The notes beneath the pieces were generated by a model. The model was not told where the DNA came from. It worked only from the letters and a program-made list of their open reading frames with translations, and did no database searches. A program made the translations under genes and the position numbers. A stretch of 64,000 nucleotides of DNA, taken from Hungatella hathewayi. Its GTDB lineage: Bacteria; Bacillota; Clostridia; Lachnospirales; Lachnospiraceae. This document shows, piece by piece, positions 8,507 through 17,935 of this stretch; within the stretch, counting starts at the first letter, position 1; every line of letters starts with the position of its first letter. The stretch is taken from NCBI GenBank assembly GCA_025149285.1, contig CP102274.1, positions 2,123,501-2,187,500 of the forward strand, read 5' to 3'.

Positions 8507-9370
8507 ATGATTGATGATTTAATCGGGGAATGGATCAAAGGCATCCTGATTGACGGGATCAAGGGAAACCTGTCCGGCCTTTTCAGCACCGTGAATACCA
8601 AGGTAGGGGAAATCGCATCGGATGTTGGCAGCACGCCGCAGGACTGGAACGGCGGCATTTTTTCCATGCTGCAAACCCTGTCCGAAACGGTCATTGTCCC
8701 CATTGCGGCGGCGATTCTCGCCCTGGTGATGTGCTATGAGCTGATTGAAATGATTGTGGAAAAGAACAACATGCACGACTTTGATACGTCCCTGTTCTTC
8801 CGCTGGATGTTTAAGAGCGCCTTTGCCATCCTCATTGTGACGAACACATGGAATATCGTCATGGGCGTCTTTGACGCCACCCAGGCCGTCGTGAACCAAA
8901 GCGCCGGTATCATCATCGGGGAAACCAGCATTGACTTTGATACCCTGATTCCGGCTCTAGAAACCCGGCTGGAAGCCATGGACATCGGCCCTCTGTTGGG
9001 CCTGTGGTTTCAGACCCTGGTTGTGGGGCTGACGATGCACGCGTTATCCATCTGCATTTTCCTTGTCACCTACGGGAGAATGATTGAAATATACGCTGTG
9101 ACCGCGCTGGGGCCGATTCCCCTTGCCACGCTGGGCAATTCGGAGTGGCGCGGTGTCGGCCAAAACTACTTGAAATCCCTGTTGGCGCTGGGCTTCCAAG
9201 CGTTCCTGATTATGGTTGTTGTCGGCATCTATGCGGTGCTGATTCAGGACATCGGCACGATGGAGGATATTTCCGGCGCGATCTGGGGCTGTATGGGATA
9301 TACGGTGCTGCTGTGCTTCTGCCTATTCAAGACGGGAAGTATCAGTAAAGCAGTATTTACCGCCCACTGA
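8507..9370 (+). CDS. VirB6/TrbL-like conjugal transfer membrane protein
   Basis: A 287-residue protein with a short amphipathic N-terminus (MIDDLIGEWIKGILIDGIKGNLSG), then five or six transmembrane segments (TVIVPIAAAILALVMCY; FAILIVTNTWNIVMGVF; LWFQTLVVGLTMHALSICIFLVTYG; AFLIMVVVGIYAVLI; TVLLCFCLFKTGS). The MIEIYAVTALGPIPLATLG motif is typical of the TrbL_2/VirB6-like proteins of Tn1549 elements. It would form the inner-membrane core of the transfer channel with PrgI and VirB4. Confidence 0.85.
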   Translation: MIDDLIGEWIKGILIDGIKGNLSGLFSTVNTKVGEIASDVGSTPQDWNGGIFSMLQTLSETVIVPIAAAILALVMCYELIEMIVEKNNMHDFDTSLFFRWMFKSAFAILIVTNTWNIVMGVFDATQAVVNQSAGIIIGETSIDFDTLIPALETRLEAMDIGPLLGLWFQTLVVGLTMHALSICIFLVTYGRMIEIYAVTALGPIPLATLGNSEWRGVGQNYLKSLLALGFQAFLIMVVVGIYAVLIQDIGTMEDISGAIWGCMGYTVLLCFCLFKTGSISKAVFTAH

Positions 9371-9402
9371 CCTTACAATTTTTACGCAGGAGGAAAAAAC
9401 TT

Positions 9403-9969
9403 ATCAAGGAATCGCAGAAGAAAACCTATCACATTATTTACGCTGACCCGCCGTGGAGATATGACCAGAAAACGGTACAGGGGGCAGCGGAAAACCACTA
9501 TCCCACCATGGGAATCGACGCGCTGTGTGCCCTGCCGGTGGAAACCCTGGCCGCCAAGGACTGCCTGCTGTTTTTGTGGGCTACGTTCCCCATGCTGCCG
9601 GAAGCCCTGCGGCTGATCAAGGCGTGGGGCTTCACCTTCAAGACCGTGGCCTTTGTATGGCTCAAACGAAACAAGAAAAGCCCCACCTGGTTTTACGGGC
9701 TGGGACACTGGACAAGAGGAAATGCGGAAATCTGCCTGCTTGCCAAGCGGGGACACCCCAAACGCTATTCCCGAAGCGTCCATCAGTTTATTATTTCCCC
9801 CATTGAGGAACACAGCAAGAAACCCGACATCACCCGCGAGAAAATCATCGAGCTTGCGGGCGACCTGCCCCGCGCAGAACTGTTTGCCAGACAGAAAATC
9901 CCTGGCTGGGATGTGTGGGGCAACGAAGTGGACAGCGATTTTTCCCTGTCCGCACGAGAAACGAGGTGA
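9403..9969 (+). CDS. MT-A70 family adenine DNA methyltransferase, non-canonical or damaged start
   Basis: The frame encodes an MT-A70 methylase: 'YHIIYADPPWRYDQ' (DPPW catalytic motif), LFLWATFPMLPEALRLI, 'TRGNAEICLLAKRGHPKR' and 'LPRAELFARQKIPGWDVWGNE'. It would methylate the N6 of adenine, plausibly for restriction evasion during transfer. No ATG, GTG or TTG lies between the in-frame stop at 9,346 and DPPW (9,445). An AGGAGG at 9,388-9,393 sits 9 nt before an ATC codon at 9,403, which I use as the nominal start. The first ATG (9,508) would delete the active site, so either ATC/ATT is used or the gene has lost its start. Confidence 0.75.
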   Translation: MKESQKKTYHIIYADPPWRYDQKTVQGAAENHYPTMGIDALCALPVETLAAKDCLLFLWATFPMLPEALRLIKAWGFTFKTVAFVWLKRNKKSPTWFYGLGHWTRGNAEICLLAKRGHPKRYSRSVHQFIISPIEEHSKKPDITREKIIELAGDLPRAELFARQKIPGWDVWGNEVDSDFSLSARETR

Positions 9970-9975
9970 TTTTAT

Positions 9976-10425
9976 TTGGCTTATGTCACTGTCCCCAAGG
10001 ATTTTACCAAGGTGAAATCCAAGGTGGTATTCGGGCTGACGAAACGCCAGCTCCTTTGTTTTGGCGGTGCGCTGCTGGTCGGTGTCCCGCTTTTCTTGTT
10101 GATCCGGGGCCGCATCCCCACCAGTGCGGCGGCGCTCCTTATGGTGTTTGCCATGCTGCCGGGCTTTCTGCTGGCGCTGTATGAACGCCACGGCCAGCCC
10201 CTTGAAGTGGTGGTGCGCCAGATCGTAGAGTGCTGCTTTATCCAGCCCAAGGAAAGGCCCTACCAGACCAACAACGCTTATACCGCCCTTGTGCGGCAAT
10301 TCCAAATGGAAAAGGAGGTCAACACCATTGTCCAAAAAGCAAAGAAACGAAACGAGCGCAAAAGCGCCGGTCAAACTCACCCGCGCCGAAAAGAAAGAGA
10401 TTCAGGCCATCATCCGCAGGTATAA
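9976..10425 (+). CDS. PrgI family T4SS inner-membrane protein
   Basis: TTG start at 9,976; 149 residues. A short N-terminal 'VTVPKDFTKVKSKVVFGLTKRQ' precedes two transmembrane helices (LLCFGGALLVGVPLFLLI; AALLMVFAMLPGFLLALYE), then RHGQPLE and a cytoplasmic tail. This is the PrgI layout (Pfam PrgI; VirB3-like), which works next to the VirB4 ATPase. The C-terminus overlaps the start of virB4 by about 100 nt in another frame; the last ~40 residues are unlike relatives and may reflect a late stop. Confidence 0.8.
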   Translation: MAYVTVPKDFTKVKSKVVFGLTKRQLLCFGGALLVGVPLFLLIRGRIPTSAAALLMVFAMLPGFLLALYERHGQPLEVVVRQIVECCFIQPKERPYQTNNAYTALVRQFQMEKEVNTIVQKAKKRNERKSAGQTHPRRKERDSGHHPQV

Positions 10426-12733
10426 GGGCGACGGAAAGCCCCACTCCGCCCAGGAGAGTATCCCCTACGAGGCCATGTATCCAGATGGGGTTTGCCGCCT
10501 GACGCCCCGCACCTTTTCCAAGTGCATCGAGTTTTCAGACATCAGCTATCAGCTTGCCCAGGCGGACACCAAGGCGGCCATCTTTGAAAACCTGTGCGAC
10601 CTTTACAACTATCTGGATGCCTCTATCCACATCCAGTTTTCCTTTCTCAACCACAAGATTGACCCCAGGCAGTACGCCAAGAGCCTTGAAATCCGGGCGC
10701 AGGGGGATGATTTTGACGACATCCGCACGGAGTATTCCGCCATATTAAAAGACCAGCTCGTAAGTGGGAACAACGGACTGGTCAAGCGGAAGTTTCTCAC
10801 CTACACCATTGAGGCCGATAACCTCAAACTGGCCCGTGCCAGACTGCACCGCATTGAAACCGACCTGTTGGGCTATTTCAAGAGCATGGGGGCTGTGGCG
10901 TGGGGGTTGGACGCAACGGCCCGGCTGGAAGTCATGCACCGCATGTTCCACCCGGACGGGGAGCCGTTTTCCTTCGATTGGAAGTGGCTGGCTTCCTCCG
11001 GCCTCTCCACCAAGGATTTTATCGCCCCATCGTCGTTCCGTTTCGGGAACGCCCGGATGTTCGGGCTGGGAGGCAAGTACGGGGCTGTCAGCTTCTTAAA
11101 CATCCTGTCCCCGGAGCTGTCAGATGAAATGCTGGCCGACTTTCTCAATACAGAAAACGGCATTGTGGTGAACCTCCATGTGCAGGCCATCGACCAGAGC
11201 GAGGCCATCAAGACGGTGAAGCGCAAGATTACCGACCTGGACGCCATGAAGATTCAGGAGCAAAAGAGGGCTGTCCGCAGCGGCTACGATATGGACATCC
11301 TTCCCAGCGACCTTGCCACCTACGGGCAGGACGCCAAGGAGCTGCTAAAGACCCTGCAAAGCCGGAATGAACGGATGTTTCAGCTCACCTTTCTTGTCCT
11401 CAATACCGCCGACACCCGGCAGGCGCTGGAAAACGATGTGTTTTGGGCCGCAGGCGTGGCACAGAAATACAACTGTTCCCTTGTACGGCTGGACTACCAG
11501 CAGGAGCAGGGCCTTATGAGCAGCCTCCCATTAGGGGCCAGCCACATCCAGATTGAGCGTTCTCTGACCACTTCCAGCGTGGCCGTGTTCGTCCCCTTTG
11601 TAACGCAGGAGCTGTTTCAGGATGGAGAGGCCATGTATTACGGCGTCAATGCCAAGACCGGCAACATGATTATGCTTGACCGAAAGCGGGCGCGCTGCCC
11701 AAACGGTTTAAAGCTGGGTACGCCAGGAAGCGGCAAGTCCATGAGCTGCAAATCCGAAATTTTGAGTGTGTTCCTCTGTACGCCGGATGACGTGTATGTA
11801 TGTGACCCGGAGGCCGAGTATTACCCCCTTGTAAAACGGCTGCATGGACAGGTGGTGAAACTGTCACCCACCAGCAAATCCTATGTGAACCCACTGGACA
11901 TCAACTTAAATTACAGCGAGGATGAAAGCCCGCTGGCCCTAAAATCGGACTTTGTTTTATCGTTTTGTGAACTGGTGATGGGCGGAAAGAACGGGCTGGA
12001 CGCCATCGAAAAGACGGTCATTGACCGGGCGGTGCAGGTGATCTACCGGCCCTATCTGGCAGACCCCAAGCCGGAGAATATGCCGATTCTTTCCGACCTC
12101 CACAAAGCCCTGTTAGACCAGAATATCCCGGAGGCCGACCGGGTGGCCCAGGCCCTTGACCTGTATGTGAACGGCAGCTTAAACGTGTTCAACCACCGTA
12201 CCAATGTGGACATTGAAAGCCGGATTGTGGCCTTTGACATCAAGGAGCTGGGCAAGCAGCTAAAGAAAATCGGGATGCTGATCGTCCAAGACCAAATTTG
12301 GGGCAGGGTGACGCAAAATCGCAGCCAGGGCAAGGCAACGTGGTTCTTTTGTGATGAATTTCACCTGCTGTTGCGGGAGGAACAGACAGCGGCCTTTTCC
12401 TGCGAGATTTGGAAGCGTTTCAGGAAATGGGGCGGCATCCCGACAGGTGCCACGCAAAACGTCAAGGATCTGCTGTTGTCGCCGGAGATTGAAAATATTT
12501 TGGAAAATTCGGACTTCATCTGCCTGCTCAACCAGGCGTCCGGCGACCGGCACATCCTTGCGGAGCGATTGAACCTATCCCCCCAGCAATTACGGTATGT
12601 GGAAAATTCCGAACCCGGCGAGGGGCTTTTGATTTATGAGAATGTCGTTCTGCCCTTTAAGAATCCTATCCCAAAGCACACTCAGCTTTACCAGATCATG
12701 ACCACCCGCTTAGGTGAGGGAGCCACGGTATGA
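10328..12733 (+). CDS. VirB4-type conjugative transfer ATPase
   Basis: I chose TTG 10,328 because AAAGGAGGT precedes it; the product is about 801 residues. The N-terminal CagE/TrbE-type domain is followed by Walker A 'GTPGSGKS' at about residues 464-471 and Walker B 'TWFFCDEFHLLL' near residue 675, with the arginine/RKWGG motif 'FRKWGGIPTGATQNVKDLL' after it. The enzyme powers assembly and operation of the type IV channel at the membrane. It lies in the canonical PrgI-VirB4-hydrolase order. Confidence 0.92.
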   Translation: MSKKQRNETSAKAPVKLTRAEKKEIQAIIRRYKGDGKPHSAQESIPYEAMYPDGVCRLTPRTFSKCIEFSDISYQLAQADTKAAIFENLCDLYNYLDASIHIQFSFLNHKIDPRQYAKSLEIRAQGDDFDDIRTEYSAILKDQLVSGNNGLVKRKFLTYTIEADNLKLARARLHRIETDLLGYFKSMGAVAWGLDATARLEVMHRMFHPDGEPFSFDWKWLASSGLSTKDFIAPSSFRFGNARMFGLGGKYGAVSFLNILSPELSDEMLADFLNTENGIVVNLHVQAIDQSEAIKTVKRKITDLDAMKIQEQKRAVRSGYDMDILPSDLATYGQDAKELLKTLQSRNERMFQLTFLVLNTADTRQALENDVFWAAGVAQKYNCSLVRLDYQQEQGLMSSLPLGASHIQIERSLTTSSVAVFVPFVTQELFQDGEAMYYGVNAKTGNMIMLDRKRARCPNGLKLGTPGSGKSMSCKSEILSVFLCTPDDVYVCDPEAEYYPLVKRLHGQVVKLSPTSKSYVNPLDINLNYSEDESPLALKSDFVLSFCELVMGGKNGLDAIEKTVIDRAVQVIYRPYLADPKPENMPILSDLHKALLDQNIPEADRVAQALDLYVNGSLNVFNHRTNVDIESRIVAFDIKELGKQLKKIGMLIVQDQIWGRVTQNRSQGKATWFFCDEFHLLLREEQTAAFSCEIWKRFRKWGGIPTGATQNVKDLLLSPEIENILENSDFICLLNQASGDRHILAERLNLSPQQLRYVENSEPGEGLLIYENVVLPFKNPIPKHTQLYQIMTTRLGEGATV

Positions 12734-12764
12734 GGTGCGGGGCCGCAAAAGGAGGTGACGCACT

Positions 12765-14564
12765 ATGAAGCCCTTAAACCCCCGTGATAAGGTGACACAG
12801 CGCATGACCCGCGCTGGGCTTACACTGGATAACCAGACCACCGGTGAGAGCGTCAACATTTCCAGCCGGGAGGCCGAACCGGAATACACGGCCAAGCCGG
12901 GCGGCACAGCGGAAAAGGCGCTGGAACGAGCTGTGGACATCCGCGACCGGCTGGATGCAGCAAAAAGCGCCCTCCCCAAAAAGCGCGTGATTGCCAAGGC
13001 AACCGTCTACGACGAGGCCAAGGGAAAGACCAGAAGCAAACTTCACTTTGAGAAAGTGGAGAAACATCCGCCAAAGCTCAAACCCAATCCGGCCAGCCGC
13101 CCGGTGCAGGAGGCGGGGCTATACCTCCACGGAAAAATCCATGAGGTGGAGCAGGAAAATGTGGGTGTGGAGAGCGGCCATAAGGCGGAAGAACTGGCCG
13201 AGCGCCAAGCGGGCAAGGCGCTGCGAAACGCCAGACGGCGGCATAAGCTGAAACCCTACCGGGCCGCAGCCAAGGCGGAACGAAAATCCATGGCCGCCAA
13301 TGCCGAGTTTGTGTATCAAAAATCCCTGCGGGACAACCCGGAACTGGCGCAGGCGGTGAGTAATCCCATTTCCCGTCTCTGGCAGAAACAGCACATCAAA
13401 CGGGAATACGCCAAGGCCGCACGGGCGGCGGGCCGGAGCGCGGCAGGTAGTGCAAAGACCACCGCATCAGCCGCCAGGAAAGCCGCAGAGAAAGGAAAAC
13501 AGGCCGCGTCCCTTGTGGCCCGTCACTGGAAAGGGGCGCTGCTGATCGGCGGCGTGGGCCTGCTTCTCATGCTGATTATGGGCGGCCTGCAATCCTGCAC
13601 CGCCATGTTCGGCAGTGCCGGGACGGGGCTTGCGGCCACCTCCTATCTGTCCGAGGACAGCGATATGCTGGGGGCCGAGGCTGCCTACGCCGGGATGGAA
13701 GCTGATTTACAGTACGAACTTGACCACTACGAAACCCTCCATCCCGGCCATGACGAGTACCGTTTCGAGCTGGACGAGATCGGCCATGACCCCTATGTAC
13801 TGACCTCCATCCTCTCCGCGCTGCATAACGGCGTGTTCACCTTGGAGGAAGTACAGGGCGACCTTGCCATGCTCTTTGAGCAGCAATACACCCTGACCGA
13901 GCGCGTGGAGGTGGAGATCCGCTATCGAACGGTTACGCACACAGACAGCGACGGCAACGAATACGAGGAAGAAGTGCCGTATCGCTATTCCATCTGCTAT
14001 GTGACACTGAAAAATGCGGATTTGTCCCACCTGCCAGTCTATCTCATGAGCGAGAAACAACTGAGCCTGTACGCAGCCTATATGCAGACGCTGGGCAACC
14101 GGCAAGACCTCTTTCCAAGCGGCAGCTACCCCAATGCCTCCACCGTCAAGGAGCCGACCTACTATGAAATCCCACCGGAGGCGCTAAAGGATGAAGCCTT
14201 TGCGGCCATGATCGCGGAGGCGGAAAAGTATGTGGGATTTCCCTATGTCTGGGGCGGCAGCTCCCCCAGCACCAGCTTTGATTGTTCCGGCTTTATTAGC
14301 TGGGTGGTCAATCATTCCGGCTGGAATGTGGGGCGGCAGACGGCGCAGGGGCTTTACAGTCTCTGCATCCCCGTTTCACCGGAACAGGCAAGGCCCGGCG
14401 ACCTGGTATTTTTCGTCGGCACATACGACACTGCCGGGATGTCCCATGTGGGGCTGTATGTGGGCAATTCGGTAATGCTGCACTGCGGAAATCCGATCAG
14501 TTACACGAACCTAAATTCAAGCTACTGGCAACAGCATTTTTATTGTTACGGGCGTTTACCTTAA
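12765..14564 (+). CDS. Conjugation-associated NlpC/P60 cell-wall hydrolase (CD1108-like)
   Basis: A 599-residue protein. The first ~240 residues are basic and Ala/Lys-rich, then one transmembrane helix (GALLIGGVGLLLMLIMGGL). The extracellular part has an all-alpha middle region and a C-terminal NlpC/P60 domain with the catalytic Cys in FDCSGFISWVV, His in SHVGLYVG and the third polar residue in LHCGNP. It would cut peptidoglycan to let the mating channel through the wall. Gram-positive ICEs carry it directly after virB4, as here. Confidence 0.9.
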   Translation: MKPLNPRDKVTQRMTRAGLTLDNQTTGESVNISSREAEPEYTAKPGGTAEKALERAVDIRDRLDAAKSALPKKRVIAKATVYDEAKGKTRSKLHFEKVEKHPPKLKPNPASRPVQEAGLYLHGKIHEVEQENVGVESGHKAEELAERQAGKALRNARRRHKLKPYRAAAKAERKSMAANAEFVYQKSLRDNPELAQAVSNPISRLWQKQHIKREYAKAARAAGRSAAGSAKTTASAARKAAEKGKQAASLVARHWKGALLIGGVGLLLMLIMGGLQSCTAMFGSAGTGLAATSYLSEDSDMLGAEAAYAGMEADLQYELDHYETLHPGHDEYRFELDEIGHDPYVLTSILSALHNGVFTLEEVQGDLAMLFEQQYTLTERVEVEIRYRTVTHTDSDGNEYEEEVPYRYSICYVTLKNADLSHLPVYLMSEKQLSLYAAYMQTLGNRQDLFPSGSYPNASTVKEPTYYEIPPEALKDEAFAAMIAEAEKYVGFPYVWGGSSPSTSFDCSGFISWVVNHSGWNVGRQTAQGLYSLCIPVSPEQARPGDLVFFVGTYDTAGMSHVGLYVGNSVMLHCGNPISYTNLNSSYWQQHFYCYGRLP

Positions 14565-14587
14565 ACGCCAGAAAGGAGTGTTTGACT

Positions 14588-14851
14588 ATGGCAATGAACA
14601 AATTGGAACGCATTGAAAAAGACATTGAGAAAACCAAGGACAAGATCGCGGCGCTGCAAAAGCAGCTTCGGGAGCTGGAAGCGGCAAAGACCGAACAGGA
14701 AAACTTGCAGATCATCCAGCTTGTGCGGGGCCTGCACATGACGCCCCAGGAATTTACCGCCTTTGTCCGGGATGGTGCGTTGCAGGTACCCCCGGCCCCG
14801 CAGCCGGATTTTGAGCAGGACGAACAGGAGGAAACCGCCGATGAAGAATAA
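14588..14851 (+). CDS. DUF4315 family protein
   Basis: Start ATG 14,588 behind AAAGGAG; 87 residues. The first ~45 residues form a coiled coil (LERIEKDIEKTKDKIAALQKQLRELE), followed by 'LVRGLHMTPQEFTAFVRDG' and an acidic tail. This is the DUF4315 pattern found between the NlpC/P60 and DUF4366 genes of these ICEs. The stop overlaps the next start, so it is co-translated with DUF4366. Function unknown. Confidence 0.8.
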   Translation: MAMNKLERIEKDIEKTKDKIAALQKQLRELEAAKTEQENLQIIQLVRGLHMTPQEFTAFVRDGALQVPPAPQPDFEQDEQEETADEE

Positions 14852-15638
14852 AGCCATTCGCATGTTCACCGCAACACTGGCCGCTGTGCTTTGCATGGCG
14901 GCTTTTTCTGTCACCGCCTATGCCGGAGGCGTTGACCCTGACCCGGAGCCGCTGCCGGAAACCACCGAAGCCCCTTTGCCGGAGGAAACGGAGGAACCCA
15001 CCACCGGGGGCATAGAGATGGAGCCGGAGGGCGTACCCGTCACCCCGGAGGGCAATGCGGCGCTGGTGGATGATTTTTTCGGGGATAAGCAGCTTATCAC
15101 CGTCACCACCAAGGCCGGGAATTATTTCTATATCCTGATTGACCGGGCCAACGAGGACAAGGAAACATCCGTCCATTTCCTCAACCAAGTGGACGACACC
15201 GACCTGCAAGCGTTGTTGGAGGACGGCGAACAGGAGCCGCAAGCCTGCACCTGCACGGCCAAGTGTGAGGCCGGGGCCGTCAACACGGCCTGCCCGGTTT
15301 GTAAAAATAACCTGACCGCCTGCGCCGGGCCGGAGCCGGAACCCGCAGACGAGGAAGAACCGGCAGCGCCGGAGAAAGAAAGCGGCGGCATGGGCGGCCT
15401 TGTGGTGTTCCTTGTGGTAGTGCTGGCAGGCGGCGGCGCGGCCCTTTACTTCTTTAAGTTCCGTAAGCCGAAAGCGGATGTCAAGGGCGGCGACGATCTG
15501 GACGAGTACGACTTTGGCGAGGACGAGGACGACGAGGAAGAAGCCCCGGAGCCGGACGACACCACCGATGGGGACGCCCAGGAGCCGGAGGAAGATTTGT
15601 TGATGGAGGAAGAAACGGATAAGGAGGACGAGGAATGA
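14841..15638 (+). CDS. DUF4366 (CD1107-like) exported membrane protein
   Basis: Start ATG 14,841 gives a clear signal peptide (FTATLAAVLCMAAFSVTAYA) and 265 residues. A Pro/Glu-rich stretch, the DUF4366 domain (LVDDFFGDKQLITVTTKAGNYF), a Cys cluster (ACTCTAKCEAG...CPVC) and one C-terminal transmembrane helix (GGLVVFLVVVLAGGGAALYFF) with a very acidic cytoplasmic tail follow. It is a surface-anchored part of the transfer module; role unproven. Its stop overlaps the topB start. Confidence 0.85.
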   Translation: MKNKAIRMFTATLAAVLCMAAFSVTAYAGGVDPDPEPLPETTEAPLPEETEEPTTGGIEMEPEGVPVTPEGNAALVDDFFGDKQLITVTTKAGNYFYILIDRANEDKETSVHFLNQVDDTDLQALLEDGEQEPQACTCTAKCEAGAVNTACPVCKNNLTACAGPEPEPADEEEPAAPEKESGGMGGLVVFLVVVLAGGGAALYFFKFRKPKADVKGGDDLDEYDFGEDEDDEEEAPEPDDTTDGDAQEPEEDLLMEEETDKEDEE

Positions 15639-17725
15639 GTATTCAGTTAGTGATTGCAGAGAAACCGAGCGTGGCCCGCAGTATTGCGGGTGTGATCGGC
15701 GCGGATAAGAAACAGGACGGCTATTTCGAGGGAAACGGCTATCTGGTGAGCTGGTGTATCGGCCATCTGGTTTCCCTTGCCGACGCCGGGGCCTATGACG
15801 AGCGTTTCAAGAAGTGGCGCTATGGCGACCTGCCGATTTTGCCGCAGGAATGGCAGTACATCATCCCGGACGAGAAGAAAAAGCAGTTTGAAGTCCTGCG
15901 TTCCCTGATGGAGCTCCCCGACGTGGACGGCCTTGTATGCGCCACCGACGCCGGGCGCGAGGGGGAACTTATTTTCCGTTTCGTCTATCAGATGGCGGGC
16001 TGTAAAAAGCCGTTCAAACGTCTTTGGATTTCCAGCATGGAGGACGCGGCCATCCTGGAGGGCTTTCAGCATTTGCGCCCCGGCGCAGACTATGACGCCC
16101 TCTATCAATCGGCCCTGTGCCGGGCGCGGGCGGATTGGCTGGTGGGGATCAACGCCACAAGGCTTTTCTCCATCCTCTACCACAAGACCCTGACCGTGGG
16201 CCGGGTGCAGACGCCGACCCTTAAAATGCTGGTTGACCGGGAAAGCAAAATCGACAATTTCAAGAAAGAGAAATATCACGTTGTCCATATCGCGGCAGGC
16301 GGCATGGAGGCGGCCAGCGAGCGCTTTTCCAGTGCTGACGACGCCGATGCCACCAAGACAGCCTGTGCACGAGCGCAGGCCGTTTGTGTATCGGTGAAAC
16401 GGGAGAAAAAGACAGAGCAGCCGCCCCGCCTCTATGACCTTACCACCTTGCAGCGGGAGGCCAACCGGCTCTTTGGCTTTACCGCCAAGCAGACCCTTGA
16501 CTATGCCCAGCAGCTTTATGAAAAGAAGTGTCTGACCTATCCGAGAACAGATAGCCAGTACCTTACCGATGATATGCAGCCCACAGCGGAAAGCATCGTT
16601 TCCGGCCTCTGGCCGCTGCTTCCCTTTGCGGCGGAACTGGATATTTCCCCGCAGTTTGGCCGGGTGCTGAACAGCAAAAAGGTGAGCGACCACCACGCTA
16701 TCATCCCTACGATGGAATTTGTTCAGAAAGGCTTTGACGGGCTGACCGAGGGGGAGAAAAAACTTCTCTCCCTTGTGTGCTGTAAGCTGCTTTGTGCCGT
16801 GGCAGCGCCCCATGTGTTTGAGGCTGTCACCGCCACTTTCACCTGCGCCGGAAACGAGTTTACCTCCAAGGGCAAAACCATCCTGACGCCCGGCTGGAAA
16901 GAGATTGAACGCCGTTTCCGTGCTTGCTTTAAGGCCGACGCCGACGAGGACGGGCCGGAGCTGGCGCGGGAACTGCCAGAGATCACCGAGGGCCAGACCT
17001 TTGACAAGGTGGAGGCTTCCGTTACCGAGCATTTCACCACGCCGCCGAAACCCTACACCGAGGACACGCTTCTGTCGGCTATGGAACGGGCAGGGGCCGA
17101 GGATATGCCGGAGGACGCCGAGCGCCAAGGTTTGGGAACCCCGGCCACCCGCGCTTCCATCCTGGAAAAGCTGGTGCAGATGGGATTTGTGGAACGCAAA
17201 GGCAAGCAGCTACTTCCCACCAAGGACGGCCATAACCTTGCCTGCGTCCTGCCGAATGTCCTAACCTCTCCCCAGCTTACCGCTGAATGGGAAACGAAAC
17301 TGACGGCCATTGCCAAGGGCGAGGCTGACCCGGACAGCTTCATGGCTGACATTGAGGAAATGACGCGGGGGCTGATTGCGGGCTATTCGCAGATCAGCGA
17401 GGATGCACAGAAATTGTTTCAGACCGAGCGTGTGGTTATCGGCAAATGCCCGCGCTGCGGCGAAGCCGTCTACGAGGGCAAGAAGAACTACTACTGCGGA
17501 AACCGGGCCTGCCAGTTTGTCATGTGGAAGAATGACCGATTTTTTGAGGAACGAAAGAAAGCGTTCACCCCAAAAATCGCCGCCGCGCTCCTTAAAAGCG
17601 GGAAAGTCAAGATAAAGGGCCTCCATTCCGTGAAAACGGGAAAGACCTACGACGGCACGGTGCTTTTGGCCGATACAGGCGGGAAGTACGTTAACTACCG
17701 CATAGAACGGAGGGCGAAGAACTAA
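15635..17725 (+). CDS. topB: DNA topoisomerase III (type IA)
   Basis: A 696-residue enzyme. The TOPRIM domain opens with LVIAEKPSVARSIAGVIG and includes 'ATDAGREGELIF'. The catalytic tyrosine is Y302 in 'CLTYPRTDSQYLTDD'. Later motifs are 'SDHHAIIPT' and a C-terminal zinc finger (CPRCGEAVYEGKKNYYCGNRAC). It relaxes and decatenates single-stranded DNA and is a constant part of Tn1549-type ICEs, likely acting on plasmid-like replication or transfer intermediates. No defects seen. Confidence 0.95.
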   Translation: MSIQLVIAEKPSVARSIAGVIGADKKQDGYFEGNGYLVSWCIGHLVSLADAGAYDERFKKWRYGDLPILPQEWQYIIPDEKKKQFEVLRSLMELPDVDGLVCATDAGREGELIFRFVYQMAGCKKPFKRLWISSMEDAAILEGFQHLRPGADYDALYQSALCRARADWLVGINATRLFSILYHKTLTVGRVQTPTLKMLVDRESKIDNFKKEKYHVVHIAAGGMEAASERFSSADDADATKTACARAQAVCVSVKREKKTEQPPRLYDLTTLQREANRLFGFTAKQTLDYAQQLYEKKCLTYPRTDSQYLTDDMQPTAESIVSGLWPLLPFAAELDISPQFGRVLNSKKVSDHHAIIPTMEFVQKGFDGLTEGEKKLLSLVCCKLLCAVAAPHVFEAVTATFTCAGNEFTSKGKTILTPGWKEIERRFRACFKADADEDGPELARELPEITEGQTFDKVEASVTEHFTTPPKPYTEDTLLSAMERAGAEDMPEDAERQGLGTPATRASILEKLVQMGFVERKGKQLLPTKDGHNLACVLPNVLTSPQLTAEWETKLTAIAKGEADPDSFMADIEEMTRGLIAGYSQISEDAQKLFQTERVVIGKCPRCGEAVYEGKKNYYCGNRACQFVMWKNDRFFEERKKAFTPKIAAALLKSGKVKIKGLHSVKTGKTYDGTVLLADTGGKYVNYRIERRAKN

Positions 17726-17766
17726 AAAACAGCAAGCATAGGGAGTGTAGCCACACACCCGGAAAA
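17725..17766 (+). repeat. Second oriT-like copy, inverted relative to 35,801-35,842
   Basis: This 42-bp stretch matches the reverse complement of 35,801-35,842 at 40 of 42 positions, including AGCAAGCATAGGGAGTGTAG. The other copy lies beside mobC, the normal oriT position. Here it follows the topB stop. One mismatch weakens the hairpin, so this may be a secondary or relic nick region. Confidence 0.6.
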
Positions 17767-17803
17767 ATCCCTGTCCCGGCCATTCTGCCGGGTCGGGGAT
17801 TTT
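17765..17803 (+). terminator. Terminator of the transfer operon after topB
   Basis: AATCCCTGTCCCGGC pairs with GCCGGGTCGGGGATT (imperfect, about 13 of 15 bp) and is followed by TTCTCTTT. It closes the long virD4-topB transcription unit. Confidence 0.65.
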
Positions 17804-17935
17804 CTCTTTGGGGAAGCCCCAATCCCCTGTATGACGGATGCTCTGGTAGGACTAATTTCATTCAGATTTACTTTTCAAAATCGGATAGCCCTGCTATACT
17901 ATGCGTAAAGAGCATATCATGCAAGGGAGGCACCA

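Noticed and set aside
15647..17128. 493-codon minus-strand ORF opposite topB
   Set aside because: Antisense to a clear topoisomerase III with all motifs; the open frame follows from high-GC codon use. The same holds for 9,382-10,380, 22,921-23,883 and 23,924-25,237.
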